Shown here: positions 15,326 through 22,622 of the stretch, in pieces | How positions within the stretch are numbered: position 1 is the first letter of the stretch | Layout: the number at the start of each line of letters is the position of its first letter | NCBI GenBank assembly: GCA_900550955.1 | Contig: URUF01000033.1 | Span: 1 to 23,350, forward strand | Reading direction: 5' to 3' | Source: an uncultured Eubacteriales bacterium | GTDB lineage: Bacteria > Bacillota > Clostridia > Christensenellales > Aristaeellaceae | Length of the DNA stretch: 23,350 nt | Translations under genes and position numbers: made by a program | Notes under the pieces: model-generated | The model's input: only the letters and a program-made list of their open reading frames with translations | Database searches by the model: none | What the model was told of the DNA's origin: nothing

Positions 15326-16633
15326 ATGAAGCAAAGAACAAAGAACCTCATTGCTTACATCGTTCCCTCGGTATTCGGCCAGATATGCTTTTTCCTGTTT
15401 ACCATTATTGATGGTATCTTTGTCGGCAGAGGGATTGGCGAAACGGCGCTTGGGGCAGTCAATCTCTGCCTACCGTTTGTCATGGTTATCAACGCGCTTT
15501 ACATGCTAATTACCATTGGCAGTGTTTCTGTGGTCGCAATCCGTCTTGGGCGGCATGATGACGAAGGCGCTGGCGATGTTTTCATGCACGCTTTTGGCGT
15601 TATGCTAACGCTCGGCATGGTTCTTACCGCTGCGTCAGCCCCGTTCCCCAGCGGCATTGCAAAGCTGCTCGGCACTACGGAAACCTATCTTGGATATGTT
15701 TCGGACTATCTATTCTGGTATTCAATATTCATACTTCCCTCTTCGCTAAATACGCTATTCCAGGCATTCTGCCGGACGGACGGTTCACCTATGCTGGTAA
15801 TGGTTGCGACAGTGGTCAGCTCTTTGATGAATATTTTCCTTGACTGGCTATTTGTATTTCCTCTGCAAATGGGCGTCGCTGGCGCCGCCGCCGCTACGGG
15901 TCTTTCCCAGGCTCTTGCTTTTTTGATCGTGCTGTCGCACTTTATTGGGCATAAAGGAAAATTGAAATTTCGGAAATGCCGTTTGCAAATGACGCTAATC
16001 AAAAAAATATTCCTCCGTGGTCTGCCGGAAGCGGTGTCACAGTTTGCCATGCCTGTCACAACGATTTGTATGAACTATGTCTTGATTTCCTATATTGGGG
16101 AAATTGGCATAAATTCATATTCCGTAATTGGATATGTCGCCTCTTTCTCGCTGGCAGTTTTTATGGGCGTGTCGGAAGGAATTCAGCCGATGGTTGGGCA
16201 TGCGTATGGGGAAGCGAATGAAAAGGATTTGAAGTTCTACTTCTATGCCAGCCTTATAATTAACTTTATAGGCAGCCTGCTGGTAAATATGGCGCTGTTG
16301 TTTGTAAGCGCTCCTGTGTGCAAGCTCTTTGGTATAAGCGGAGATACGCTTGCTTTTACTCTGCGCGTCATGCCCAAGTATGCCAGCGGTTTTGTTATTA
16401 TGTCTTTGAATATGGTAATCTCCATGTATCTGTATTCAACAAAGCGGACAAAAGAAGCGCTGGCGCTAAACATATTTCGAGGGATTGTTTTTGCGTCTGC
16501 GGCTATTTTGCTGATGCCCGCTATATTCGGTAGAGAATCAATATGGTACGCGTTTGCGGTTTATGAGGCAATAAGCCTTGTTCTGGCAATTGCGCTTGTA
16601 CGGCTTTCAGAAAGGCAAGGGATTGCATTTTAA
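15326..16633 (+). CDS. MATE family efflux transporter, gene 2 (MepA-like)
   Basis: This 435-residue MATE protein has about twelve helices in two halves. It opens with NLIAYIVPSVFGQICFFLFTIIDGIFVGRGIG, a MATE helix-1 region, followed by SAPFPSGIAKLLG, the QAFCRTDGSPMLVMVATVVSSLMNIFLDWLFVF block and, in the second half, GVSEGIQPMVGHAYGEANE. The length is typical, without the longer leader of gene 1. AAAGGAAGG lies eight bases before ATG 15326. Codons favour A and T at third positions more than in the housekeeping genes around it, suggesting horizontal acquisition. The leader with terminator and the operator-like palindrome imply inducible export. If the leader is guanidine-IV, guanidine or a related cation is the likely signal or cargo. 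Confidence 0.93.
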   Translation: MKQRTKNLIAYIVPSVFGQICFFLFTIIDGIFVGRGIGETALGAVNLCLPFVMVINALYMLITIGSVSVVAIRLGRHDDEGAGDVFMHAFGVMLTLGMVLTAASAPFPSGIAKLLGTTETYLGYVSDYLFWYSIFILPSSLNTLFQAFCRTDGSPMLVMVATVVSSLMNIFLDWLFVFPLQMGVAGAAAATGLSQALAFLIVLSHFIGHKGKLKFRKCRLQMTLIKKIFLRGLPEAVSQFAMPVTTICMNYVLISYIGEIGINSYSVIGYVASFSLAVFMGVSEGIQPMVGHAYGEANEKDLKFYFYASLIINFIGSLLVNMALLFVSAPVCKLFGISGDTLAFTLRVMPKYASGFVIMSLNMVISMYLYSTKRTKEALALNIFRGIVFASAAILLMPAIFGRESIWYAFAVYEAISLVLAIALVRLSERQGIAF

Positions 16634-16715
16634 CAGCCGCTAGCATTCAATTGTACCAAGCTTGATGCTGTTTTCCCAACTATCAATCAGGAGAGAAAGA
16701 AATAAGAAAAAGCCA

Positions 16716-17276
16716 ATGAGTAAAGCGAATGCTGAACAATCCGCTTGAGAGCGCCGCCGCCGCATTGGCGGCTCCGGTGATATTAGCTTTCAACGCGATC
16801 GCCAACCTGTTTGGAGTGGGAAGTTCCAGCATGATGAGCCGTTGTCTTGGCAAAAAAGATTATGAAGTGGTACGGCGAAGCTCATCATTTGGTTTTTACA
16901 GCGCATTATTCAGCGGAATCATGTTTGCTGTAGGATACACTGTGTTTCGCAAGCCCCTGTTAACTGGGTTAGGTGCAGATAGGGAGAGTTTCCAGGCAAC
17001 CGGGGAGTACCTGAAGTGGACTGTTACCCGCGGGGCCGTCCCCTCAATAATGAATATTATCCTAGACTACCTGGTACGCGCCGAAAAAGGGCGTTTTGCT
17101 TCGCCATTCTGCGTAAAATTGTTCTAGAAATTCCAGCCTTATATATTTTGAATCGAATTTGGCCCATGCATGGCCTTGTCTATGCGCAGTTGATTGCTGA
17201 GGTTATTCTTTCTATTGCCGCTATCATTGCAGTGATAAAAAGTGCAACTGCTAAAATGGATGCCCTTCGGGCGTAA
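16716..17276 (+). pseudogene. Third MATE transporter gene, decayed by deletions and frameshifts
   Basis: Pieces of one MATE protein lie in different frames. A plausible original start, ATG 16716 (MSKANAEQSA), hits a stop after ten residues. The shifted frame from 16729 reads AAPVILAFNAIANLFGVGSSSMMSRCLGKKDY and continues to IMNIILDYLVRAE, which matches MATE helices 2-5. After about 17085 the match moves to another frame as FAILRKIVLEIPALYILN and GLVYAQLIAEVILS, the last helices of a MATE protein. Helix 1 and roughly helices 6-10 are missing. The remains span 561 bases against about 1350 for an intact gene. It follows MATE gene 2 with no separate promoter seen and has similar AT-richer codons, so both may have arrived together. 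Confidence 0.85.
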
Positions 17277-17310
17277 AGCCCATCGACGCATCCACATGTT
17301 CCCGCATACC

Positions 17311-18237
17311 TTATTCGTCAATCACATCAAAGCTCTGGCTTTCCAAAAACTCGCTCAGCTTTTGGCGGCTGTATTCAAAATCCACCTGACGGGTGCTCAT
17401 GCCCGCGTAGGAAATGGCCTCCATGGCTTCCTGCGGCGGCATCTGTATGCCTTCGGGCTCCGCGCCGCGCAGCTCCATGGCATAGCCCACGGCCTCCAGC
17501 ATATCGGCCATGCTCATGTTGGTGGTCACCACGTTATCCGCCACGCTGCTAAGCAATGTCAGCGCGTCGTCCAGCGATGCCTGGGCGTACTTGCCCGCCA
17601 GCGTGCCCAGCACCGTGCGGATGCGCCGCGTGCGGCCCGAATCGCCATCCCCGCCCACCTTGCGGATGCGCATGTAAATAACCGCCGCATGGCCGCCAAA
17701 AAGGTAGGTGCCCGCCTTATCCATGCTGGGGGTGGTGGCGTCGCGGGCAATGCGGTAGCGGTTTAAGTAATCCGCCTCAGCGTCGGTTACGGTGATATAA
17801 ACGCCGCCCATCGCATCGATGATGGTTTGCACATTATCCATGCTAAAGATGATGTACTTCTCCACCTTCTGGCCAAAATGGGTGCTAACCGTGCGGCACA
17901 GCGCGTCGGGGCCATAGTTTTTGGCGATATAGGTAAAGCGGCCAATGCCGCCGTCCGGGCGTTTAATCAGCATTTCACGCGAAAAGGTGGTAAACAGCAG
18001 GCGCTTTGCGTCCACATCCATCGTAACCATAAGCACGCCATCGGTATTGCCCAGGTTTTGAGCGTTGCCCTGCCAGTTATCCACGCAGGCAAGCAGATAG
18101 TTGTGCTGGCCCGAGCGGGGCTCCGGCATGGTATCGTAATCCAGGGGGTAGATTTCCCTGGGCTGACCGGCCAGGGCGCAGCCGGTTCCCATAAGCAGGC
18201 TCACGGCCATCAGGCAGCAGAGCAGGCGCTTTAGCAT
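17311..18237 (-). CDS. LCP-family (LytR-CpsA-Psr-like) lipoprotein
   Basis: This 308-residue exported protein starts MLKRLLCCLMAVSLLMGTGC, a lipoprotein signal with the acylated cysteine at residue 20. The rest is an LCP domain: NTDGVLMVTMDVDAKRLLFTTFSREM (64-89), KYIIFSMDNVQTIIDAMGGVYITV (127-150), and GGHAAVIYMRIRKVGGDGDSGRTRRIRTVL (181-210), where the family's phosphate-binding arginines lie. LCP enzymes move wall teichoic acid or capsule from the lipid carrier to peptidoglycan. The typical SxxRD motif is SREM here, with Glu for Asp. Most LCP proteins have a transmembrane anchor instead of a lipid. AAGGAG lies eight bases before the ATG, directly after a terminator T run. Confidence 0.85.
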   Translation of the reverse strand: MLKRLLCCLMAVSLLMGTGCALAGQPREIYPLDYDTMPEPRSGQHNYLLACVDNWQGNAQNLGNTDGVLMVTMDVDAKRLLFTTFSREMLIKRPDGGIGRFTYIAKNYGPDALCRTVSTHFGQKVEKYIIFSMDNVQTIIDAMGGVYITVTDAEADYLNRYRIARDATTPSMDKAGTYLFGGHAAVIYMRIRKVGGDGDSGRTRRIRTVLGTLAGKYAQASLDDALTLLSSVADNVVTTNMSMADMLEAVGYAMELRGAEPEGIQMPPQEAMEAISYAGMSTRQVDFEYSRQKLSEFLESQSFDVIDE

Positions 18238-18251
18238 AGCTGATTCTCCTT

Positions 18252-18304
18252 AAAAAACCTTGTATAGCGGCGCGCGTCAAAGCGCGCGCTTCGCTATACA
18301 AGGT
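18252..18304 (-). terminator. Terminator between htpG and the LCP gene, abutting the LCP ribosome site
   Basis: In minus-strand RNA, ACCTTGTATAGCG plus GCGCGCG pair over 20 bases with their complements around a TTTGA-type loop, with a two-base AA bulge. The stem is followed at once by six T (18257-18252) and then AAGGAG (18251-18246), the LCP gene's Shine-Dalgarno. It can end htpG messages and must be passed, or bypassed by a promoter inside it, to express the LCP gene. Confidence 0.85.
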
Positions 18305-18360
18305 ATACGCGGTCGGCAAGGCGAAACCCTGCTTTTCCGCAGCGATTTGTTACACTTTTG

Positions 18361-20235
18361 TTAACGGCCGCTATCCGCCAGCAGCTCCAGCAGCTTGTTG
18401 CTGCGGTTCAGGAAGGCCGTCACCTCGTCCTTTTCCAAGGGGCGGGTGCTCATGCGGGCCAGGTCATACAGCTGGGCGGCCATCAGGTCGCGCTTCTCCC
18501 CCGCTTCCGCCTGCATCAGGCTTTTCACCACCGCGTTGGAGGCGTTCAGCACCAGGGTATGCATCTCCGGCATTTTAAAGTCCTGTCCATAAATGCGGCT
18601 CATCTCGCTGAAGCGGCGGCCCTGCTCCTCCTGGGTAAGCATGGCGGGCAGCGCTTCATCCTTGAGGGCGCTCAGCTTAACGGCCAAGTCCTCCTTGCCG
18701 GTGGCCGCCTTAAATAGCTCGGCCAGCGCCTGTTCCTTTTCCTCGTTCTGCTTCTTTTCCTCCTCGGAAAGCTCCTTGGTAAAGGTGTCGCTGTCCGCGT
18801 CCACACGGGCAAATTTCAGGCCGTCCACCCCGGCGGAGTATTCCATAAAGCTTACAAAGTTCAGGTCAATCAGCGCGTCCATCACCACCACGTCAATGCC
18901 CTCGGCGTCATACATGGCCACGCTGGCGCTCTGGCGGGTGGGGTCGTTGGTGTAAACCACCTTCTTGCCCAGGCGTCCCTCGTTCTTGCTTAAGTACTCC
19001 TGCAAGGTGTAATAGGTATCCTTGGTGGTTTTGTACAGCAGGGTATCCTTCACCTGGTCAAAGAACTTGCCGTCGCGCATGCAGCCGTATTTTACAAAGG
19101 GATGGATGTCGTCCCAATACTTCTGATAGTTCTCGCGCTCGGTATTGAACAGGCCGGTCAGCTTGTCCGCCACCTTGCGGGTAATGTAGGCGGATAGCTT
19201 TTTCACATAGCCGTCGTTTTGCAGGAAGCTGCGGCTCACGTTCAGCGGCAGGTCGGGGCAATCAATCACGCCCTTGAGCAGCATCAGGAACTCGGGAATA
19301 ACCTCCTTAATGTTATCCGCCACAAACACCTGGCCGCTAAATAGCTTAATTTCGCCCTCGCGGGTGCCAAAGTCATTGGTAAGCTTGGGGAAGTACAAAA
19401 TGCCCTTCAGGTTGAAGGGATAGTCCACATTCAGGTGCACATAGAACAAGGGATCCTCGTAGGTGTGGAACACATCGCGGTAGAACTGCTTGTATTCATC
19501 CTCCGTGCAGTCCTTGGGGGCCTTCAGCCACAGGGGCTGCGTGGCGTTAATCAGCTCCGGCCCCTTGGGCTCCTCGGGCTTTGCTTCCTCCTCCCCCTCC
19601 GCTTTGGAAACGGCGGGCTCCTCCTTCACCACGTCAAAATACACCGGCGTGGCCATAAAGCCGCAGTAGCGCTTCAGCACCTCGCGCGCGCGGTATTCCT
19701 CCAGGAACTCCTTTTCCTCCTGGGCAATGTGCAGGATAATATCCGTGCCGCGCTCGGTACGGCTGCCCTCCTCCATGGTAAAGGCCATGCCGTCCTCGCT
19801 CACCCAGCGCACAGGGGCTGCGCCCTCGCTGCCGCTAAGGGTTTCAATGGTTACCTTGTCGGCCACCATAAAAGCGGAATAGAAGCCCAGGCCAAAGTGG
19901 CCGATAATGCCGCCCTTTTCCTCGCCCTCGTAGTTCTTCAAAAATTCCTCCGCGCCGGAGAATGCCACCTGGTTGATGTACTTTTCCACTTCCTCGGCGG
20001 TCATGCCGATGCCGTTATCGCTGAATCTCAGCTCGCCCGCCTTTTCATCCAGCGTTACGGTTACGCGGTAATCGCGCTCCTCGCCGGGATGAAGCATCTT
20101 TTCCTTGGTGATGGCGTCGCAGCCGTTGGAAACCATCTCGCGGAAGAAGATATCCTTATCGGAATACAGCCACCGCTTGATGATGGGCATAATGTTTTGC
20201 GCATGGATGGAGATATTGCCAGTTTGGTTGGTCAT
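18361..20235 (-). CDS. htpG: Hsp90 chaperone HtpG
   Basis: Cytosolic ATP-dependent chaperone of 624 residues, normal for HtpG. The GHKL ATPase domain is intact: FREMVSNGCDAI (31-42, with the Mg-binding Asn37 and Asp40), DNGIGM (73-78) and GHFGLGFYSAF for the lid and nucleotide loop. The middle domain has the client/ATP contact SRSFLQND, and the C-terminal dimerisation part follows. A charged, Glu/Lys/Pro-rich insert (about residues 209-227) separates the N and middle domains. ATG 20235 has AGGAGG (20249-20244) at an eight-base distance; the open frame further upstream contains the promoter and is not coding. A perfect CIRCE lies upstream, so HrcA control is likely. A terminator lies beyond the stop. 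Confidence 0.96.
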   Translation of the reverse strand: MTNQTGNISIHAQNIMPIIKRWLYSDKDIFFREMVSNGCDAITKEKMLHPGEERDYRVTVTLDEKAGELRFSDNGIGMTAEEVEKYINQVAFSGAEEFLKNYEGEEKGGIIGHFGLGFYSAFMVADKVTIETLSGSEGAAPVRWVSEDGMAFTMEEGSRTERGTDIILHIAQEEKEFLEEYRAREVLKRYCGFMATPVYFDVVKEEPAVSKAEGEEEAKPEEPKGPELINATQPLWLKAPKDCTEDEYKQFYRDVFHTYEDPLFYVHLNVDYPFNLKGILYFPKLTNDFGTREGEIKLFSGQVFVADNIKEVIPEFLMLLKGVIDCPDLPLNVSRSFLQNDGYVKKLSAYITRKVADKLTGLFNTERENYQKYWDDIHPFVKYGCMRDGKFFDQVKDTLLYKTTKDTYYTLQEYLSKNEGRLGKKVVYTNDPTRQSASVAMYDAEGIDVVVMDALIDLNFVSFMEYSAGVDGLKFARVDADSDTFTKELSEEEKKQNEEKEQALAELFKAATGKEDLAVKLSALKDEALPAMLTQEEQGRRFSEMSRIYGQDFKMPEMHTLVLNASNAVVKSLMQAEAGEKRDLMAAQLYDLARMSTRPLEKDEVTAFLNRSNKLLELLADSGR

Positions 20236-20317
20236 AGTGCCTGCCTCCTGAAAAAGGCCCCGCCCATCGGCAGGGTATAGAATGGGTTGAGCGGCCATAA
20301 ATAGGAACCGCTCTCTT

Positions 20318-20346
20318 ATTGTAGCAGAGAAACATACCAAAATCAA
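20318..20346 (-). promoter_or_regulatory. Promoter of htpG
   Basis: On the minus strand TTGATT (20346-20341) and TACAAT (20323-20318) are 17 bases apart with a TGC extension before the -10. The message starts near 20311, leaving a leader of about 75 bases. Confidence 0.75.
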
Positions 20347-20353
20347 CAAAAAA

Positions 20354-20380
20354 TTAGCACTCATTTAAAAAGAGTGCTAA
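20354..20380. promoter_or_regulatory. CIRCE element (HrcA operator)
   Basis: TTAGCACTC (20354-20362) and GAGTGCTAA (20372-20380) are perfect inverted arms separated by nine bases, identical to the canonical CIRCE. The HrcA repressor binds it and releases under heat or unfolded-protein stress. It sits seven bases upstream of the -35 of the visible htpG promoter, not downstream of it as is usual. Confidence 0.95.
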
Positions 20381-20397
20381 CAATTTTTGAGCTGCCA

Positions 20398-20592
20398 TTA
20401 TCTTTCGGCCTGGAGCAGCCCGCCGCGTGCAGGCGGCTGCGCGGCCTGGCCGCTCATCCAGCGGCGTATCTTGCGCTCCTGCTCCTCATCCACACGTTTG
20501 AGCAATCTGCGCGCGTTCCCATCCAGTCCCTCCAAATAGAGCTGTGCCGCCCGCCTGCGAAGAAATAGGAATTGCTCTCTGTTGGCTTCCAT
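20398..20592 (-). CDS. Small basic protein of unknown function (64 residues)
   Basis: An open frame of 64 residues starting MEANREQFLFLRRRAAQLYL, rich in Arg, Glu and Leu, predicted mostly helical and without a signal or membrane segment. I do not recognise a family. Support is moderate: AGGGAG lies about 12 bases upstream of ATG 20592, and a promoter-like TTGCAG/TATGCT pair (20673-20645) precedes it on the same strand. The frame ends 18 bases before the CIRCE element, in the same orientation as htpG, so HrcA-regulated transcription does not include it. It could also be a chance frame in GC-rich DNA. Confidence 0.5.
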   Translation of the reverse strand: MEANREQFLFLRRRAAQLYLEGLDGNARRLLKRVDEEQERKIRRWMSGQAAQPPARGGLLQAER

Positions 20593-20644
20593 TGTATGGC
20601 TCACTCCCTCTCGACAAAATCCCGCGGATAGTAGGGCTATCCTT

Positions 20645-20673
20645 AGCATATACTATCCTTTTGTACGCTGCAA
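20645..20673 (-). promoter_or_regulatory. Possible promoter of the small basic protein gene
   Basis: On the minus strand TTGCAG (20673-20668) and TATGCT (20650-20645) are 17 bases apart, about 50 bases before the ATG. The -10 is imperfect. Confidence 0.45.
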
Positions 20674-20770
20674 TGAAAGGATTTGTCGAAGTCTGTCGCC
20701 GCTCCCGCCTTTTTTGCGTTTGTTCGCGGGCGGCTTGTCGTTTCTTTGCTATTCAGCGCCGCAAACCCGC

Positions 20771-20800
20771 TTGTTTTAGGAAGACGCTTTATGGTAAAAT
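20771..20800 (+). promoter_or_regulatory. Promoter of the exported split-barrel gene
   Basis: TTGTTT (20771-20776) and TAAAAT (20795-20800) are 18 bases apart, with a TGG extension before the -10. Confidence 0.6.
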
Positions 20801-20844
20801 AAACACGGTAACAATCAGGTTATTTAGAAAGGATGTGTTTTTCC

Positions 20845-21342
20845 ATGAAAAAGATGCTTCTGTACTTGTGCGCGTTCATGATGGCGGCGGTTCTTGCCTG
20901 CGCCCCTGCGCTGGCCGAGGTGGATGCGTTCAGCAGCGCTTCCGTGGCCGACTTTTATGCCGCCAACGCCCTTACCGGCGACGATCTAATGAACGCCATC
21001 AACTCCTTCTCCGGCTTCTATTTGGTGTGCACCACCAATCCCGATGGCTCCGCGAACGCGGGCTTCTTCATCTTTGGCTGCGCCGCGCATGAGGGCAAGT
21101 ACTACCTCAAGCTGGGCCTGGCCGAAAACCAGAGCCGCCAAAACCTGCTGGCCAACGGGGAAGGCGTAGCCGTGTACGCCGCCTCCCCCTCCGGCGAGGA
21201 AGGGGCGAAGCCCTACGCCGTAGCGGGTGCAAAAATGCGCTTTTCCGTCGTAACGGACGAGGCCGTCCTCTCCGCCCTTGAGGTGGAAGCCGGCGGCGCG
21301 ACCATCCTTTGTGAAATCACGGAAATCAAGCCTCTGGGCTGA
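20845..21342 (+). CDS. Exported pyridoxamine-phosphate-oxidase-like split-barrel protein
   Basis: This 165-residue protein has a Sec signal peptide: MKKMLLYLCAFMMAAVLACAPALAE, a basic start, a hydrophobic core and an ALA-type cleavage site near residue 24. The mature part matches the FMN-binding split-barrel (PNPOx-like) proteins: NSFSGFYLVCTTNPDGSANAGFFIFG, GKYYLKLGLAENQSRQNL and GAKMRFSVVTDEAVL. The usual cytosolic relatives bind flavin, so an exported form is unusual. It might bind FMN or a related cofactor outside the membrane, or have lost it. ATG 20845 is preferred over 20833, because AAAGGA sits right against 20833 but 11 bases before 20845, and the signal peptide begins there. Confidence 0.75.
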   Translation: MKKMLLYLCAFMMAAVLACAPALAEVDAFSSASVADFYAANALTGDDLMNAINSFSGFYLVCTTNPDGSANAGFFIFGCAAHEGKYYLKLGLAENQSRQNLLANGEGVAVYAASPSGEEGAKPYAVAGAKMRFSVVTDEAVLSALEVEAGGATILCEITEIKPLG

Positions 21343-21363
21343 TTCCGGCGCGTGCCTTGGAAA

Positions 21364-21418
21364 TTGGCAAAACGCGGGGTGGAGGGGCGTTTTCCCCTTC
21401 ACCCCCTTGCTTTGCCAA
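21364..21418 (+). repeat. Long intergenic inverted repeat
   Basis: TTGGCAAA (21364-21371) pairs with TTTGCCAA (21411-21418), and the inner GGGGTGGAGGGG pairs with CCCCTTCACCCC, with one G-T. A T-rich stretch (21428-21436) starts ten bases after the stem, so it may be a weak terminator of the split-barrel gene, but the spacing is not typical. Confidence 0.6.
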
Positions 21419-21441
21419 AAGCCCGCTTTCTTTTTCCTGCC

Positions 21442-21470
21442 TTGATGGCGGCGTGCTTTTTGGGTATACT
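21442..21470 (+). promoter_or_regulatory. Promoter of the Big2/CHAP-like gene
   Basis: TTGATG (21442-21447) and TATACT (21465-21470) are 17 bases apart. Confidence 0.75.
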
Positions 21471-21508
21471 ATTCATATACGCACCCGTTTCATGAAAGGA
21501 GCCTTTTC

Positions 21509-22534
21509 ATGTGCCGCACCCCTGCTTCCCGTCTGCTTTCCGCCGCCTGCCTGCTTTTGTGCGTTATGCTGCTTGCCCCCGCCGCCCTGGCGGACGATGG
21601 CCGCGACGCCCAGTTTGATACGGCGCTGGCCGGGCTGCTCACCCCCGCGCTGGAGGGCGATGAAACCGGCGTCTATACCCTGCATACGGGCGATAGCGCC
21701 TACGTGCCCTGCGTAGCCCCGCCAATCACCCCGTATGACGAGCGCGAAAGCGCCGTATACCCCGCCGTCAACGGCGTTTTTGCCTCCTCGGATGAGGCGG
21801 TTGTAACCGTGGACGCAAACGGCCTCATGACCGGCGTTGCCCCCGGCGAGGCCACCGTGACCTATTCCGCCCCAAACGGCGATCGCGCCTACCTCGTTTC
21901 CGTTGGCAACGATTATCCGCCGGAGCTGGTTAAGAACTATATCTATGTGCTCCAGCGGGAGTTTTACTCCGTCAAGCGCGCGCGCCTGCCCAAATACAAC
22001 AAGTACGCCAAGTGGTATTACGGCAAAAAGAAGGAGGTGGGCTGGTGCTCGGTATTCACCATCTACTGCGCCAACGCCTCCGGCAACAACCCCATCAAAC
22101 TTGGCGAGATTGACCCTGCCAACGTGCCCATGGTGCAGTACCTGCGCGAGGGCCAAGTGGGCCACCAGTACGACGGGTTTATGGCCATGAACCGCTTTGT
22201 GGGCGTGCCCAAGCCCGGCTACCTGGTAATTTACGCGGACATGAGCAACGCCTACCGCACCGTGCATATCGGCTCCATTGTGGATGTGCAGGCGCTGGGG
22301 GACGGCCTTTACGCCCTAACCACCATAGAGGGCAATATGTCCAACAGCGTAAAAAGCTATTGCTATGTGTACGATAGCAAGCGCGACAATCACCTTGTGG
22401 GCACGCAAAAGGGCCTGAAGCTGCAAAACAACATGTCCGAGCTGCCCGCCCAAAGCCAAACCGACCCGCTGGTGCAGTATCAGCTGCACACGGATCACTG
22501 GTCCGTATTCGGTTTCTGCCAAACCTGGGAATAA
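21509..22534 (+). CDS. Secreted protein with Big2 Ig-like domain and CHAP-like amidase domain
   Basis: This 341-residue exported protein has a signal peptide (residues 1-28, ending APAALA). After a short spacer comes a bacterial Ig-like group 2 domain (about 85-132) with the signature FASSDEAVVTVDANGLMTGVAPGEATVTY. The C-terminal part looks like a CHAP/NlpC-P60-type cysteine peptidase: Cys180 in VGWCSVFTIYCANASG, His253 in VHIGSIV, and an acidic/amide pair in TIEGN (274-276). These enzymes cleave peptidoglycan stem peptides or cross-bridges. The catalytic set looks complete, but its specificity cannot be read. AAAGGAG lies seven bases before the ATG. Confidence 0.75.
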   Translation: MCRTPASRLLSAACLLLCVMLLAPAALADDGRDAQFDTALAGLLTPALEGDETGVYTLHTGDSAYVPCVAPPITPYDERESAVYPAVNGVFASSDEAVVTVDANGLMTGVAPGEATVTYSAPNGDRAYLVSVGNDYPPELVKNYIYVLQREFYSVKRARLPKYNKYAKWYYGKKKEVGWCSVFTIYCANASGNNPIKLGEIDPANVPMVQYLREGQVGHQYDGFMAMNRFVGVPKPGYLVIYADMSNAYRTVHIGSIVDVQALGDGLYALTTIEGNMSNSVKSYCYVYDSKRDNHLVGTQKGLKLQNNMSELPAQSQTDPLVQYQLHTDHWSVFGFCQTWE

Positions 22535-22561
22535 GCGCGTTTCGGTTCTGAAAAAGCAGGG

Positions 22562-22567
22562 TATACT
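22562..22567 (+). promoter_or_regulatory. Probable -10 of the rubrerythrin gene
   Basis: TATACT lies about 55 bases before the rubrerythrin ATG. No good -35 is seen at the usual distance (TTTCGG is the nearest), and no PerR-type palindrome is present. Activation by a regulator or read-through is possible. Confidence 0.45.
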
Positions 22568-22622
22568 GCCCTTGTGCGCCAAGCGCGCTTGATGATAAAA
22601 AACAAAAGGAGGGTTATGATCT

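Noticed and set aside
17262..17272. Short GCCC/GGGC hairpin between the MATE pseudogene and the LCP gene
   Set aside because: Only a four-bp stem with no T run on either strand; not supportable as a terminator.
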